Shown piece after piece: positions 37,428 through 46,867 of a stretch of 64,000 nucleotides of DNA (positions are counted from its first letter, which is position 1; every line of letters begins with the position of its first letter). The stretch is from NCBI RefSeq assembly GCF_000331515.1, contig NZ_AMZO01000006.1, positions 496,001 through 560,000 of the forward strand, given 5' to 3'. The translations under genes and the position numbers were made by a program. A model generated the notes under the pieces. It saw only the letters and a program-made list of their open reading frames with translations, was not told where the DNA came from and searched no databases. This DNA comes from Photobacterium marinum (GTDB lineage: Bacteria; Pseudomonadota; Gammaproteobacteria; Enterobacterales; Vibrionaceae).

Positions 37428-37445
37428 GGTTGGTGCAACCTTTTT
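37428..37445 (+). terminator. short hairpin between transporter operon and RTX-like gene
   Basis: A 5-bp stem (37428-37432 with 37436-37440) has a 3-base loop and is followed by five T, about 30 bases before the large gene. It may lower read-through between exporter and cargo, like an attenuator, but is short. Confidence 0.4.
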
Positions 37446-37477
37446 GTACCTCATAATAGATAAACAGGAGCTAAAAT

Positions 37478-40400
37478 ATGGCAACAGGAAACAACAATGC
37501 CGAAAGCACACTGAATGCCGATGTGGTTAAAGTGTTTACCAGGAAGTATCAGGCACTGCTTACTGAAAGTATGGTGGCGATGGCGGGCGGCAAGCCTGCA
37601 GAAGAAGTGACCTTCAGTCAGATCATTGATTTAATGACAGACTCAATGCGGGAATATGGGCTGTCTGAAGAAGAGATTTCGTCTGTCTCAGCATTAAAAA
37701 CAGATCAGGATGTAATTAATCAGCTGAGCCAATTTTGTGAAATGACACAGAATGGCAAGGTTGATGAGATGTTGCTTAGCAACCTTGAATTACCAGAAGG
37801 TGGGCTGAAAAGCCAATCTACCTGGGGAAGTCGGATAAGAGACTCTTATAATGACTTCCTGCACGCAATGAGCCAACCTGCTAATAAATCTATTGATGGT
37901 ATTACAACCTCATTAACTGAACTTTATGCAGAAAATAAATATTTCGCGAATGCTGCGATAGCGGCAAAAGGTTTACTTCCTGATCACTTCAAGGAAGTAA
38001 TGAAAGTTCATAATTATAATAAAGTTATGGCTGTATTGCAGAATGATTTAGCGCAAGCAGCTCAGGATGATGCGCTTAATAAGTTATTTAATAAAAATGT
38101 AGATAAGACAGCATTAGTTAGTCGAGAAATTCGCCTTGAGTCGGAATTAAATGATGTCAATGATGCGGCAACAGGAACCGATCGAATCCGCCCTGTAAAT
38201 AATGAAATTAAGTGGCGAAATCGTGTTGAGTCTTCAAATAAATTTGGCACAACAGTGAAATTAAGTGCTGCTGCATCTAGTCTGAATATTGTGGTTGGTG
38301 GTAAAGGCTTTATTGGTGGTTTCAGTGACCTGAGTGCGCTTGAAGAGAAGCATATGACTGGCGAAATCAGTGATGCTGAATACACCAGACAAAAGCATAT
38401 GACTAACCTGACGATATCACGCAGCTTTTTTAGTACATCAAAAGGTATTGCTGATATTGGCGCGTTGATTTCTTATAAATTAGCGGAAAATGCAGGTAAA
38501 GAAAGCGCGGAGAAAGTCGGTCGATTTGCTCCTGTGGCCGGTAACATTATTGGTGTGATGAGCAGCGTCAATAGTGTCGTACAAAAGTCGATTCAGGCGC
38601 ATTATGCTTTAGCCAGCGGTAATGGCGGTCGTGGTGCTATGTATGCCGTAGCTGCGACCTTAGACTCAATTAACGTGGTATTGAATGGTGTTGGTGCTGC
38701 ACTGGATGTTATTCCGGGAATTGGTACTTTGGCATCTTTTGTTATTGATGTTGTTTCCAGTGCGGTTGATTTCATTTCTTCATTAATTGCCGGACTGGCA
38801 GAGCTGGTAGACACCCGAACTGATGAAGAAAAACTTCAGCAGGCTTTTGATGAGTTTATCGATTCAAAAGCATTTAAAGATCAGGTACAGCAGTTTTCAA
38901 ACTCGTTTGCAGAGCAAGGTTATGATGTCTTCAAGTATATCGTCGATACCAAAGGTGCCGATCTGGATACGGAATCATCAGCAACGCATGATCAAATAGC
39001 ATCTCATACCGAGCTGGTTAAACTGACGGAACAAGCTAGGGAGCAGGCGAAAGAGCTGCGAATTGCCATCATTGATAACACCTTTAAGAGCGATACGCTG
39101 GAAGGTGGCCCGCTTAATGATTATATCCGAATGGTTGGCGGCGGGGACAAGACTCTTAACGGCAAAGAGAATAACGATACTCTTATCGGTAATGTCGATA
39201 AGCAATTGCTGCTTGGCGGTGAAGGCGATGACTTCCTAGATGGCAGGCAAGATGCCGATTCTTATGAAAGTGGCCCTGGTGATGATGTTGTTGCGATTCA
39301 GCCAAGTGTTGATATCTATGCGAATGATACCCTGGGTAATGACACCTTGCTGGCCCATGAGGGAGAAGGTCTTGATTTATCAAGACGTTTGGTTACCCGT
39401 GATGGTGCAAGAAAAGGCATTGCAGATAAGATCCTCAATGGTCAAAAAACTTTGTATAACGGTGAGCCAATCTCAAACTATATGATTGAAACGGACACCA
39501 TGACGATTGATTTGTCTCGGAAAGAGGCCTTTGTTGGTGTGCCAACTGAGTTCCGAATTAATGATTTGGATAATTATGACTTTGCTCAGGATGGTTTTTT
39601 TAATGAAGGGGTAAAGGATTGGAGCCAGCAGCTTGAAGATTTGATGCTTTATCACGACCTAAAACCAACACTGTACGATGCACTTGATAATGCAGGAACT
39701 AATTTTGATCGTGAATGGATGAGACAATCAACTTATGAAGGGGTAGCCGATTATATTAACCGCTTGGCGGAGTATTCGGGAGATCAGAATCTTTCTCAGC
39801 TTGGTCGTGCAACTAATGGAATGACAGCTGAATGGCAACAACAGCTGATTTATCTGTTCAAAAACAGAAGCGTTGTTTCTGTTGATGAAGTCAGAAATGC
39901 AATGCGCTCATTTCTTTCGGAAATTAGTAATTTTGATGAGAACAACCATGGTTATTCATCGGGTCAGGACTTCTTCAATCGATACAACAAGCAATATGTT
40001 AAAAACGTCAGCCCAAGGTTTGAAGAGCTTGGTGCCCTGTTAACCTGCTTTGCTGATGCCACTGTTGGATATAACTATCGGCTAGAATCTGTTTCAAACT
40101 CCTCTATGTCTGATAAAGATTTATGGCACCTGGGGTCAGATTCGGGCAAAGCTTATTTAACCGATGGTAAATTTCTGTATATCCGCGAAGAAAAAGTCTG
40201 GGGGCCTGAATTTAAACGCAGCAGCCTTGATATTTCCCATATCAGTGAATCATCAGTGATTTTGGATAAATATACTCCAATGAAAGTGCGGGATACCGGT
40301 ATGGTTTCCGATCATATTTCCAGCATGGCTCAGGGGGTATATGACCCGAGTCAGCGCCTGCTGGCTGAATTATATCTGCGATTTACCAAAACGGCGGTGA

Positions 40401-43400
40401 CAGGTTACGAGAACGTTGCGGTTAAGGATGTTGATAAACAAACCTATGCCAATGTGTATGGTTACCGGGGAGATAATAAATCTAACACCGATATCTCAGC
40501 ACAGTTGATAGGTGATCAGAACAGCAATTATCTGAGTATCAATGAATCTGTGTCACATACCAAGCATAATTTCCTTTCAGGTAAAGCCGGGGATGATGTG
40601 CTTTCTGTGGCTCGTTATGCGGATGTCCAGCAAGCAAAGGGAGGCAAGCTAACGCTGGATGGCGGAGATGGTACGGATACCGCAGTCTTGAAATATAGCC
40701 TGAGAGATAAAAATCATCAGCCTGATAGCTTTACGTTGAAAGTGAGCAATGAACATACCGATAATGACACTATCAAAGCCAATGATATTGAGAACTTTGT
40801 GGTGCGAACTGACTTCAATGCCGCTAAAGGTGAAATAGACTTCTCCGGTTATAGCGCCCCAGAAACTGGTGAAAAGGAAAACAACAAGGGAATTCAAATC
40901 ACGCTCGATAGCAATATTAATGAAATGACAGTAACAACCACGGCGAAAAATGATGTCGTAAACATCAACAAGCTGGGTATGTATACGCACATTTCAAATG
41001 TCGGCGGAAGCGATACGATTAACTTAACTCATCTTGAATATAGCAATGGTGTGAAAGCTAATCTTGGTTTGGGTTATCTGGAAGGTCGTGGCGATAATAG
41101 CCCGAAAGTGACATTCGATAATATCAATAACATTATTGGCTCGCAGGGAAGTGATGAATTGCTGGGTAACCGCAATGCTAACTTTATGCATGCGGAAGGC
41201 GGTTCAGATATTGTGCTTGCCGGTGAGGGTAATGATGTACTCTCGGCTTCAACCGGACAGCATAAGTTGATTGGTGGCGAAGGACAGGATCACTACTTGT
41301 TGGATGCGGGTAAAGAAAAGAAAGAAGTTTCCATCAAGCTGTCACGTGACAACCGTGGTCAATATCAACACTCAACAATTCCCGGCAATGGCAAGCTGGC
41401 TGTTGAGGCTGATGAACAGTTGTTAATGTCTTCGAATATATTCAGTGATCATGTTCGTGTCATGATGGGTGAGCGTGATGTGACTAAGTATTTTGTCGGC
41501 AAGATTGAAAACGGTAAGCCAGTGATCTTGTTTGATCAAAGTAACTTTGAAGCACTACACCTTAAAAACGGTGATGATGTGGAGCTTAAACTGAGCTATT
41601 TCGTTAAGAGTAATGGCCTTGCTGAAGCATCAGTTAAAGAGTCTGACTTTGGTAATGAGCTGACATTAAAGAACTTTGCAGATATCCGTGAGTTGACACC
41701 AGAGTTGAGCGAAGAAGGCGGTTTGCAGTTTAAAGACAAGCATGGGGCAGTGATCTTTCGTGATCTTGCATGGCTTGATTCGTTTAAAGCAGGGCAAACG
41801 GATCTTGAGGCTCTGAGCCTGAACTTTGCTCAACGATTCAATAAAATCGCTTTTGGTAAGTCAGCGAGTGAATTACAAGGTGCAGAGATCTCCGACTGGC
41901 TGATGGATGCTTTCACCAAACGTGAACTTAAGCAGGCAGAAGCAAAATGGAACTTAAATATTGATGTAGCCCGAGACGGAACTGTCGAAGGTGGAATTGG
42001 TAATGATCAGTATTTAGTTAATGCTGTCGGCGGTATCGTTAATGGTGGTGATGGAAATAACTATTATAAGGTTAGCGGCACGTCTGCAGGCAATGATATG
42101 ACGATCATTAGTGGTGATAATGGCCGGAATTATGTCGACTTAACCTCTCTTGAGCATAAGGTTTCACTTTACAATCATGATGGTGGTAAAGGGGACACTC
42201 TGAATCTTCGCGGATGTTCAATTGCCGATCTTACCGTAAATGATCGTTTTGCTAATTTACCACCTGAATCCATCAAGGCATTTACGGCTACCTTAACACC
42301 AAGGTATCAGCTCTTTGTTAATCAGAAAGAGGTGGCAATGTTGGCGACAGATCAAACTGTTGAATACCTGACTGTTCAGGACGGTGACAAAACATGGATT
42401 GTCAGTGATGTTCCGGGGTATCTGACTGCCAAGGCGGCAAATGAGCCATACCATGTGAGTGAGTACATAAGTAGCAATGGTAATTTGGGCCTGAGCTTTG
42501 AACCATACCGTTCAGATCAGATCTCAATGACTGTGCTCAATGAGAATAATACAGCGACACTGCAGATCAGTGCTGACGGACAGTCCTTGTATAAAGGTAC
42601 GATCGGAAAGAACAGCGGAAGCTATTTGAGTATTTCTGAATTAGCTGAAGGGATGTCATCGGCTTTTGAAGCAGGTATAGGTTTCAGTGACGGAACATAT
42701 CGTTCAGAGCAACTGGTATCTAAGCTCGAGTCGTTATTGTCTGATCCGGCGAGAACAATTTCAGCTGACTATAAGCTGTTGAACGCTGATAATTACGATA
42801 TGGTCGACGTAGTAAATGCTTCATTTGAAGAAACGCTTTCTGACAGAAAAACACCTGTTGGCCTGGCTTATGCCAAGGGATGGAATTTTAAGCGGGATAC
42901 TTATTACAACTCCGGCGTTATTGGTTTGGATATTGGTTTTGATGAAATTAAGAACGCTATCATTCCAGACGGTAAGCGCATGATGGCGTTGCGATATGGT
43001 CCTGTAGCTGTTGAACAGGTCACAAATGAGCAATTGGATAAGTCTGCCGATTATCTGTTATCGATGGATCTGGCGTTTGCTGGTTATGGCAGGGAAGCTG
43101 TGGATTTAAGTTTGAGTGTTGAGGTTTACGCCGGAGATCATCTGATCGCTAATGCTAAACCAGTTATCGGTGATCTCACTAAAGGTGATGGGGCGTACGC
43201 GAATCCTCAATGGTATCAGTTTGAAATGGAAATTGATGGTAATGCAGGTGATGTGTTGGCATCCGGACCATTAAAACTCCGTATTGATAACCGACAGGAA
43301 AACAATGACCCGGCATATAATTCAGAGAAAGTGTACGTTGATAACGTGAAGTTGATGAAACTGACTGGTGCGATGGCGACATTTGGCAGCGAGGAAGGAA

Positions 43401-43465
43401 TTTCTAATACGGCGAATACGAATGCTGAATATTCATTGAAGCCAATTCTGACTTCTGTGGTTTAA
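37478..43465 (+). CDS. large RTX-like secreted protein, probable pore-forming toxin or adhesin
   Basis: A 1995-residue protein without a Sec signal, placed directly after an ABC/HlyD/ABC operon, so type I export is expected. Residues about 300-450 are Ala/Gly/Ile/Val-rich, with a strongly hydrophobic double segment (about 383-448: AAALDVIPGIG-like and FVIDVVSSAVDFISSLIAGLAEL) that could form a membrane hairpin. Degenerate RTX-type Gly-Asp repeats occur in four clusters: about 542-605 (LLGGEGDDFLDG), 1030-1075, 1218-1275 (LAGEGNDVLSA, LIGGEGQDHYLL) and 1501-1535. The C-terminus (about 1775-1970) resembles a jelly-roll carbohydrate-binding module, unusual at this place. It lacks MARTX effector domains, and no HlyC-type acyltransferase gene is nearby. 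Function is unproven; a large adhesin is the main alternative. Confidence 0.8.
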   Translation: MATGNNNAESTLNADVVKVFTRKYQALLTESMVAMAGGKPAEEVTFSQIIDLMTDSMREYGLSEEEISSVSALKTDQDVINQLSQFCEMTQNGKVDEMLLSNLELPEGGLKSQSTWGSRIRDSYNDFLHAMSQPANKSIDGITTSLTELYAENKYFANAAIAAKGLLPDHFKEVMKVHNYNKVMAVLQNDLAQAAQDDALNKLFNKNVDKTALVSREIRLESELNDVNDAATGTDRIRPVNNEIKWRNRVESSNKFGTTVKLSAAASSLNIVVGGKGFIGGFSDLSALEEKHMTGEISDAEYTRQKHMTNLTISRSFFSTSKGIADIGALISYKLAENAGKESAEKVGRFAPVAGNIIGVMSSVNSVVQKSIQAHYALASGNGGRGAMYAVAATLDSINVVLNGVGAALDVIPGIGTLASFVIDVVSSAVDFISSLIAGLAELVDTRTDEEKLQQAFDEFIDSKAFKDQVQQFSNSFAEQGYDVFKYIVDTKGADLDTESSATHDQIASHTELVKLTEQAREQAKELRIAIIDNTFKSDTLEGGPLNDYIRMVGGGDKTLNGKENNDTLIGNVDKQLLLGGEGDDFLDGRQDADSYESGPGDDVVAIQPSVDIYANDTLGNDTLLAHEGEGLDLSRRLVTRDGARKGIADKILNGQKTLYNGEPISNYMIETDTMTIDLSRKEAFVGVPTEFRINDLDNYDFAQDGFFNEGVKDWSQQLEDLMLYHDLKPTLYDALDNAGTNFDREWMRQSTYEGVADYINRLAEYSGDQNLSQLGRATNGMTAEWQQQLIYLFKNRSVVSVDEVRNAMRSFLSEISNFDENNHGYSSGQDFFNRYNKQYVKNVSPRFEELGALLTCFADATVGYNYRLESVSNSSMSDKDLWHLGSDSGKAYLTDGKFLYIREEKVWGPEFKRSSLDISHISESSVILDKYTPMKVRDTGMVSDHISSMAQGVYDPSQRLLAELYLRFTKTAVTGYENVAVKDVDKQTYANVYGYRGDNKSNTDISAQLIGDQNSNYLSINESVSHTKHNFLSGKAGDDVLSVARYADVQQAKGGKLTLDGGDGTDTAVLKYSLRDKNHQPDSFTLKVSNEHTDNDTIKANDIENFVVRTDFNAAKGEIDFSGYSAPETGEKENNKGIQITLDSNINEMTVTTTAKNDVVNINKLGMYTHISNVGGSDTINLTHLEYSNGVKANLGLGYLEGRGDNSPKVTFDNINNIIGSQGSDELLGNRNANFMHAEGGSDIVLAGEGNDVLSASTGQHKLIGGEGQDHYLLDAGKEKKEVSIKLSRDNRGQYQHSTIPGNGKLAVEADEQLLMSSNIFSDHVRVMMGERDVTKYFVGKIENGKPVILFDQSNFEALHLKNGDDVELKLSYFVKSNGLAEASVKESDFGNELTLKNFADIRELTPELSEEGGLQFKDKHGAVIFRDLAWLDSFKAGQTDLEALSLNFAQRFNKIAFGKSASELQGAEISDWLMDAFTKRELKQAEAKWNLNIDVARDGTVEGGIGNDQYLVNAVGGIVNGGDGNNYYKVSGTSAGNDMTIISGDNGRNYVDLTSLEHKVSLYNHDGGKGDTLNLRGCSIADLTVNDRFANLPPESIKAFTATLTPRYQLFVNQKEVAMLATDQTVEYLTVQDGDKTWIVSDVPGYLTAKAANEPYHVSEYISSNGNLGLSFEPYRSDQISMTVLNENNTATLQISADGQSLYKGTIGKNSGSYLSISELAEGMSSAFEAGIGFSDGTYRSEQLVSKLESLLSDPARTISADYKLLNADNYDMVDVVNASFEETLSDRKTPVGLAYAKGWNFKRDTYYNSGVIGLDIGFDEIKNAIIPDGKRMMALRYGPVAVEQVTNEQLDKSADYLLSMDLAFAGYGREAVDLSLSVEVYAGDHLIANAKPVIGDLTKGDGAYANPQWYQFEMEIDGNAGDVLASGPLKLRIDNRQENNDPAYNSEKVYVDNVKLMKLTGAMATFGSEEGISNTANTNAEYSLKPILTSVV

Positions 43466-43518
43466 GCGTCATTGTTAGTTCAACGAGAGTGACAGGATTT
43501 ACTGTTACACACTAAATC

Positions 43519-43553
43519 AGACCTTGGGTAAGTGATTTACTCAAGGTCTTTTT
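43519..43553 (+). terminator. terminator of the RTX-like gene
   Basis: An 8-bp stem (43519-43526 with 43542-43549), extended by four inner pairs, has a T-run to 43553. Confidence 0.88.
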
Positions 43554-43579
43554 ATATCCGGTGATTGTTTGATTTAGCA

Positions 43580-44500
43580 TTAAGCTGATTTACGTTTTGA
43601 GCATGTATAGAGTTCATCACAGTGGGCTTTTATGTATTCATGAAGCAACCTGACTTCCGGAGTTAATGAATGGCGATGATCGCAAAGAAGTTGTAACGGA
43701 GCTGGTTCACCGTATTCCGAAGGAAATATCTCTACTAATTTGCCACTTTGAATTTCAGGGAATAAGTCCAGCCTGGATTTGTAGATAATACCGTATCCTG
43801 AAATAGCCCATTTCTTTGCTAAATCTGCATCGTCGCAGATGCGGTTACCTTCAACATGAATGGATTTTATCTCATTCGGGTAATGAAAACGCCAAGTGTC
43901 GTAAATACGTTCATTAAGGATGTAGCAAATACAGTTGTGCTGTTTCAGATCTTCAGGGGTTTTGGGGAAGCCATGTTCAGCCAGGTAGGCAGGAGACGCG
44001 CACAGAGCTCGTCGGTTCATAGCGATGAGCGGTAATGAAACAACACTGGAATCCTGTAACTCACCGTATCGGATACACAAGTCAATAGATTGTTGGAACA
44101 AATCAATAGGCTGGTCACTAATATGAATCTGTATGGCAAGTTGGGGGTGTTTTTGTTGGAAATTATCCAACCACGGAATTAAACGGTTGCGACCAAAATC
44201 TGAAGGCGCAGAGATACGGAGCTTTCCTTGTATTGTTTCCCGAGACTCAGATATGGCATGCCGGCTGTTATCAACCGCATCTAATATGGCCTGAGCGTAT
44301 GGAAGGTATCGCTCACCATCTTTTGACAGACGCATGTTTCGGGTTGATCTGACAAACAGCCGTATACCGAGAGTTTTTTCCAGTCTTTGAATACAGTTGC
44401 TTGCTTTAGCTGGGGTGAGGTTTAGCTGACGAGCGGCGGCGGAGAAGCTGCCGGCATTCGCAGCCTTGGAGAATACGAGAAGATCTAATATTCGAATCAT
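43580..44500 (-). CDS. LysR-family transcriptional regulator
   Basis: The 306-residue regulator has an N-terminal winged helix-turn-helix (SFSAAARQLNLTPAKASNCI, about 18-37) and a substrate-binding-like effector domain (about 90-300). It belongs to the branch that contains CrgA/DmlR-type regulators, to judge by LRISAPSDFGRNRLIPWL. It is convergent with the RTX-like gene and divergent from an alpha/beta hydrolase gene, which is the more usual kind of target. An inverted repeat lies 66-84 bases upstream of its start. Confidence 0.9.
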   Translation of the reverse strand: MIRILDLLVFSKAANAGSFSAAARQLNLTPAKASNCIQRLEKTLGIRLFVRSTRNMRLSKDGERYLPYAQAILDAVDNSRHAISESRETIQGKLRISAPSDFGRNRLIPWLDNFQQKHPQLAIQIHISDQPIDLFQQSIDLCIRYGELQDSSVVSLPLIAMNRRALCASPAYLAEHGFPKTPEDLKQHNCICYILNERIYDTWRFHYPNEIKSIHVEGNRICDDADLAKKWAISGYGIIYKSRLDLFPEIQSGKLVEIFPSEYGEPAPLQLLCDHRHSLTPEVRLLHEYIKAHCDELYTCSKRKSA

Positions 44501-44565
44501 TTATTGGAACTATGCATAAAACAGATTTGCACATATATGACCTTCATTATATCAATGTCAATGGC

Positions 44566-44584
44566 GTGCATAGAAAGCATGCAC
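44566..44584. promoter_or_regulatory. possible LysR operator
   Basis: GTGCAT at 44566-44571 and ATGCAC at 44579-44584 form an inverted repeat with a 7-base centre in the spacer between the LysR gene and the divergent hydrolase gene, the usual place and spacing for a LysR binding site. Confidence 0.35.
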
Positions 44585-44703
44585 ATAACGCTAACAGCAT
44601 CACAGTAAGTTAAGAGCAAATAAATGCATATGGGGTTATTCCTTGGTGCTATATTGGTAACACGAAATGACCAGATTCATGATAGAAATGAAGTGGTTTT
44701 GAC

Positions 44704-45459
44704 ATGAAAAGTTTTTTGATTGCTCTGTTGGCTATTTATGTGGTTTTTTCGCTGACCTTCTGTTCTTTGCAGCGAAAGTTCCTCTATTTCCCGCAACCGG
44801 CACGACAGTCATATGGGGCGGATAGTATCAGTTTTTTGGTGAATGGGATGAAGCTGAAGGGCTGGGTGCTCAATGCGGACTTGCCGAAGGCGCTGATTTA
44901 CTACGGTGGTAATGCCGAAAACATTGAAGACAATATTCCTTTTTTTGAGCAGGTCTTGCCGCAATACAGTATCTATCTTATCCCTTACCGTGGCTATGGC
45001 GATAATACCGGAGAGCCCACAGAGCAGGCGTTGTATAGTGATGCTAAAGAGATATTTCAGCAGATCAGCAAGCAGCATGAATCTGTATCTCTGATGGGGC
45101 GGAGTCTGGGCTCCGGAGTTGCAACATATGTAGCGGCGAACCGGAAGGTGGATAAGCTGATTTTGGTGACGCCGTTCGACAGTATTGAAAATGTCGCCAA
45201 AGATCATTATTGGATGTTTCCGGTATCCATGCTGATAAAAGACAAATATCTTTCTTCCGAGCGGGTAAAAGATATCACCGCCGATACGTATATTTTTATT
45301 GCTGAAGATGACCGGGTTATCCCTCGAACCAGAAGTGAGAAGTTGGTTGAACGTTTTGGTGAGCAGTTGGAGGCGGTATTTGTAATAAAAGGAGCGGGGC
45401 ATAATACCATCTCGGCATACCCCGCTTATGTGGAAGGTTTAAAACAGGCTTTAGACTGA
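44704..45459 (+). CDS. membrane-anchored alpha/beta hydrolase
   Basis: The 251-residue protein has an N-terminal membrane anchor (FLIALLAIYVVFSLTF) and a hydrolase domain with nucleophile motif GRSLGSG (about 132-138), acid in AEDDRVIP and His in GAGHNTIS. This is the BEM46/ABHD13-like group; natural substrates are unknown, probably esters or thioesters. The periplasmic or membrane-side location is inferred from the anchor. Divergent from a LysR regulator, which may control it. Confidence 0.85.
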   Translation: MKSFLIALLAIYVVFSLTFCSLQRKFLYFPQPARQSYGADSISFLVNGMKLKGWVLNADLPKALIYYGGNAENIEDNIPFFEQVLPQYSIYLIPYRGYGDNTGEPTEQALYSDAKEIFQQISKQHESVSLMGRSLGSGVATYVAANRKVDKLILVTPFDSIENVAKDHYWMFPVSMLIKDKYLSSERVKDITADTYIFIAEDDRVIPRTRSEKLVERFGEQLEAVFVIKGAGHNTISAYPAYVEGLKQALD

Positions 45460-45492
45460 AGCGTATGAATTCATGAACTGTGTATTCAGTTG

Positions 45493-46686
45493 TTACACCG
45501 TCAGTGCTTCTTCTTCGGTTTCTTCAATCAGTAATGAATGAAGTAGCTGTTCACACTGCTTCTGGCTTAAATAACCGGGAACCGGATATGTGCCGTGCGC
45601 TTCTTCCAAAGCTCGTTTGGCTATCATCGGAATATCTTCGGCTTTTAGTTCCTTAAAACCTTCAGGGATATTTAGTTGTTTATTGAGATTGCTTACCGCC
45701 TCAATAAATGCGTCGCCTCCAGTTAGGCCAATAATATCAGCCAGGTTATCTAATCTTTGCCTGCAATAAGGTTGCAGGAGGCGAAGTACGCCCGGCAATA
45801 GTACAGCATTAGCTTGTCCGTGAGCGATGTGATATATCCCGCCAAGTTGGTGAGCTATAGCATGGACATAGCCGACAAACGCCCGGGTAAAAGCACAGCC
45901 AGCCTCGTAAGATGCCCACGCCATTTCTTCTCTGGCTTTAAGGTCCTGACCATTTTCATAAGCTATTGGCAGGTTGGTGAAAATCTTTTGTATTGCCTCT
46001 GTGGCGTAGTTATCACTTAGTGTTGTGTGGTAAGTGCCGATGTAAGCTTCGATGGCATGGGTAAGGGCATCCATTCCGGTTGCGGCTGTCATCGCCGGTG
46101 GCAGGCTTGTCATTAGCTTGGGGTCAAGGATAGCAAAATCTGGCAGAAGCACAGGATCTATGATAGCTAATTTCTGTTGTGCTGAAGGATCGGTAATAAC
46201 CGCGGCGACAGTAGCTTCAGAGCCTGTTCCGGCCGTTGTTGGAATCGCCAGGAATGGTGGCAGCTTTCTTCTGATTTTCAGTTTACCGGCCATAGTTCGC
46301 ACCGGTCTGTCTTTGACCACTTTGGCACCGATGACTTTGGCGCAGTCAATTGGCGATCCTCCACCGATGGCGATAATTGAGTCACACTCAAATTGTTTAT
46401 AGAAGTCTGCACCATTTGCCACAGTAGCAATAGTCGGATCCGGCATGACCTGATTGAAAATTGCATAATCAATATCATGCGCTTTCAGTGATTCGCACAG
46501 TTGCGGCATGATAGCCATTGAGCTGGATCGCCCTGTTACGATCATGGCTTTTTTCGCACCGACCGATGACATTAACTCTCCGGCTTTTGTCAAACTATCT
46601 GCGCCTGATTCCAGTTGAGTAAACGGGATATTGACTAGTTTATTGAGCTGTTTGTTGATGCCTATGATTGTTTTGTATAGCAACAT
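45493..46686 (-). CDS. iron-containing alcohol dehydrogenase
   Basis: The 397-residue group III alcohol dehydrogenase has the NAD-binding loop AIGGGSPIDCAK (about 105-116) and the metal-site region HAIAHQLGGIYHIAHG (about 279-294), whose histidines with an Asp bind Fe2+. PTTAGTGSEAT is the second signature. Members of this family reduce or oxidise primary alcohols, propanediol, butanol or hydroxyacids; the substrate is not clear. It is convergent with the hydrolase gene and divergent from alanine dehydrogenase. The N-terminal 20 residues look atypical. Confidence 0.9.
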   Translation of the reverse strand: MLLYKTIIGINKQLNKLVNIPFTQLESGADSLTKAGELMSSVGAKKAMIVTGRSSSMAIMPQLCESLKAHDIDYAIFNQVMPDPTIATVANGADFYKQFECDSIIAIGGGSPIDCAKVIGAKVVKDRPVRTMAGKLKIRRKLPPFLAIPTTAGTGSEATVAAVITDPSAQQKLAIIDPVLLPDFAILDPKLMTSLPPAMTAATGMDALTHAIEAYIGTYHTTLSDNYATEAIQKIFTNLPIAYENGQDLKAREEMAWASYEAGCAFTRAFVGYVHAIAHQLGGIYHIAHGQANAVLLPGVLRLLQPYCRQRLDNLADIIGLTGGDAFIEAVSNLNKQLNIPEGFKELKAEDIPMIAKRALEEAHGTYPVPGYLSQKQCEQLLHSLLIEETEEEALTV

Positions 46687-46867
46687 ATTAAAATCCTTTT
46701 AAACAGATGTTTGATTATATGAGTTGAAGTGGTTCATGTATTCGACATGCTTCATATTTTAATGAGATCGGAATAACGTTTTTTGCATTGTCTTTTTTGC
46801 TCAACAGTACACGGTAATTTCCGAACTACACTCAATGCATTGACGAATATGACAAGGGGAAGCCACG

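Noticed and set aside
44809..45402. Minus-strand frame of 197 codons over the alpha/beta hydrolase
   Set aside because: It is antisense to a gene with a full catalytic triad, and its composition is unlike real proteins of this genome.
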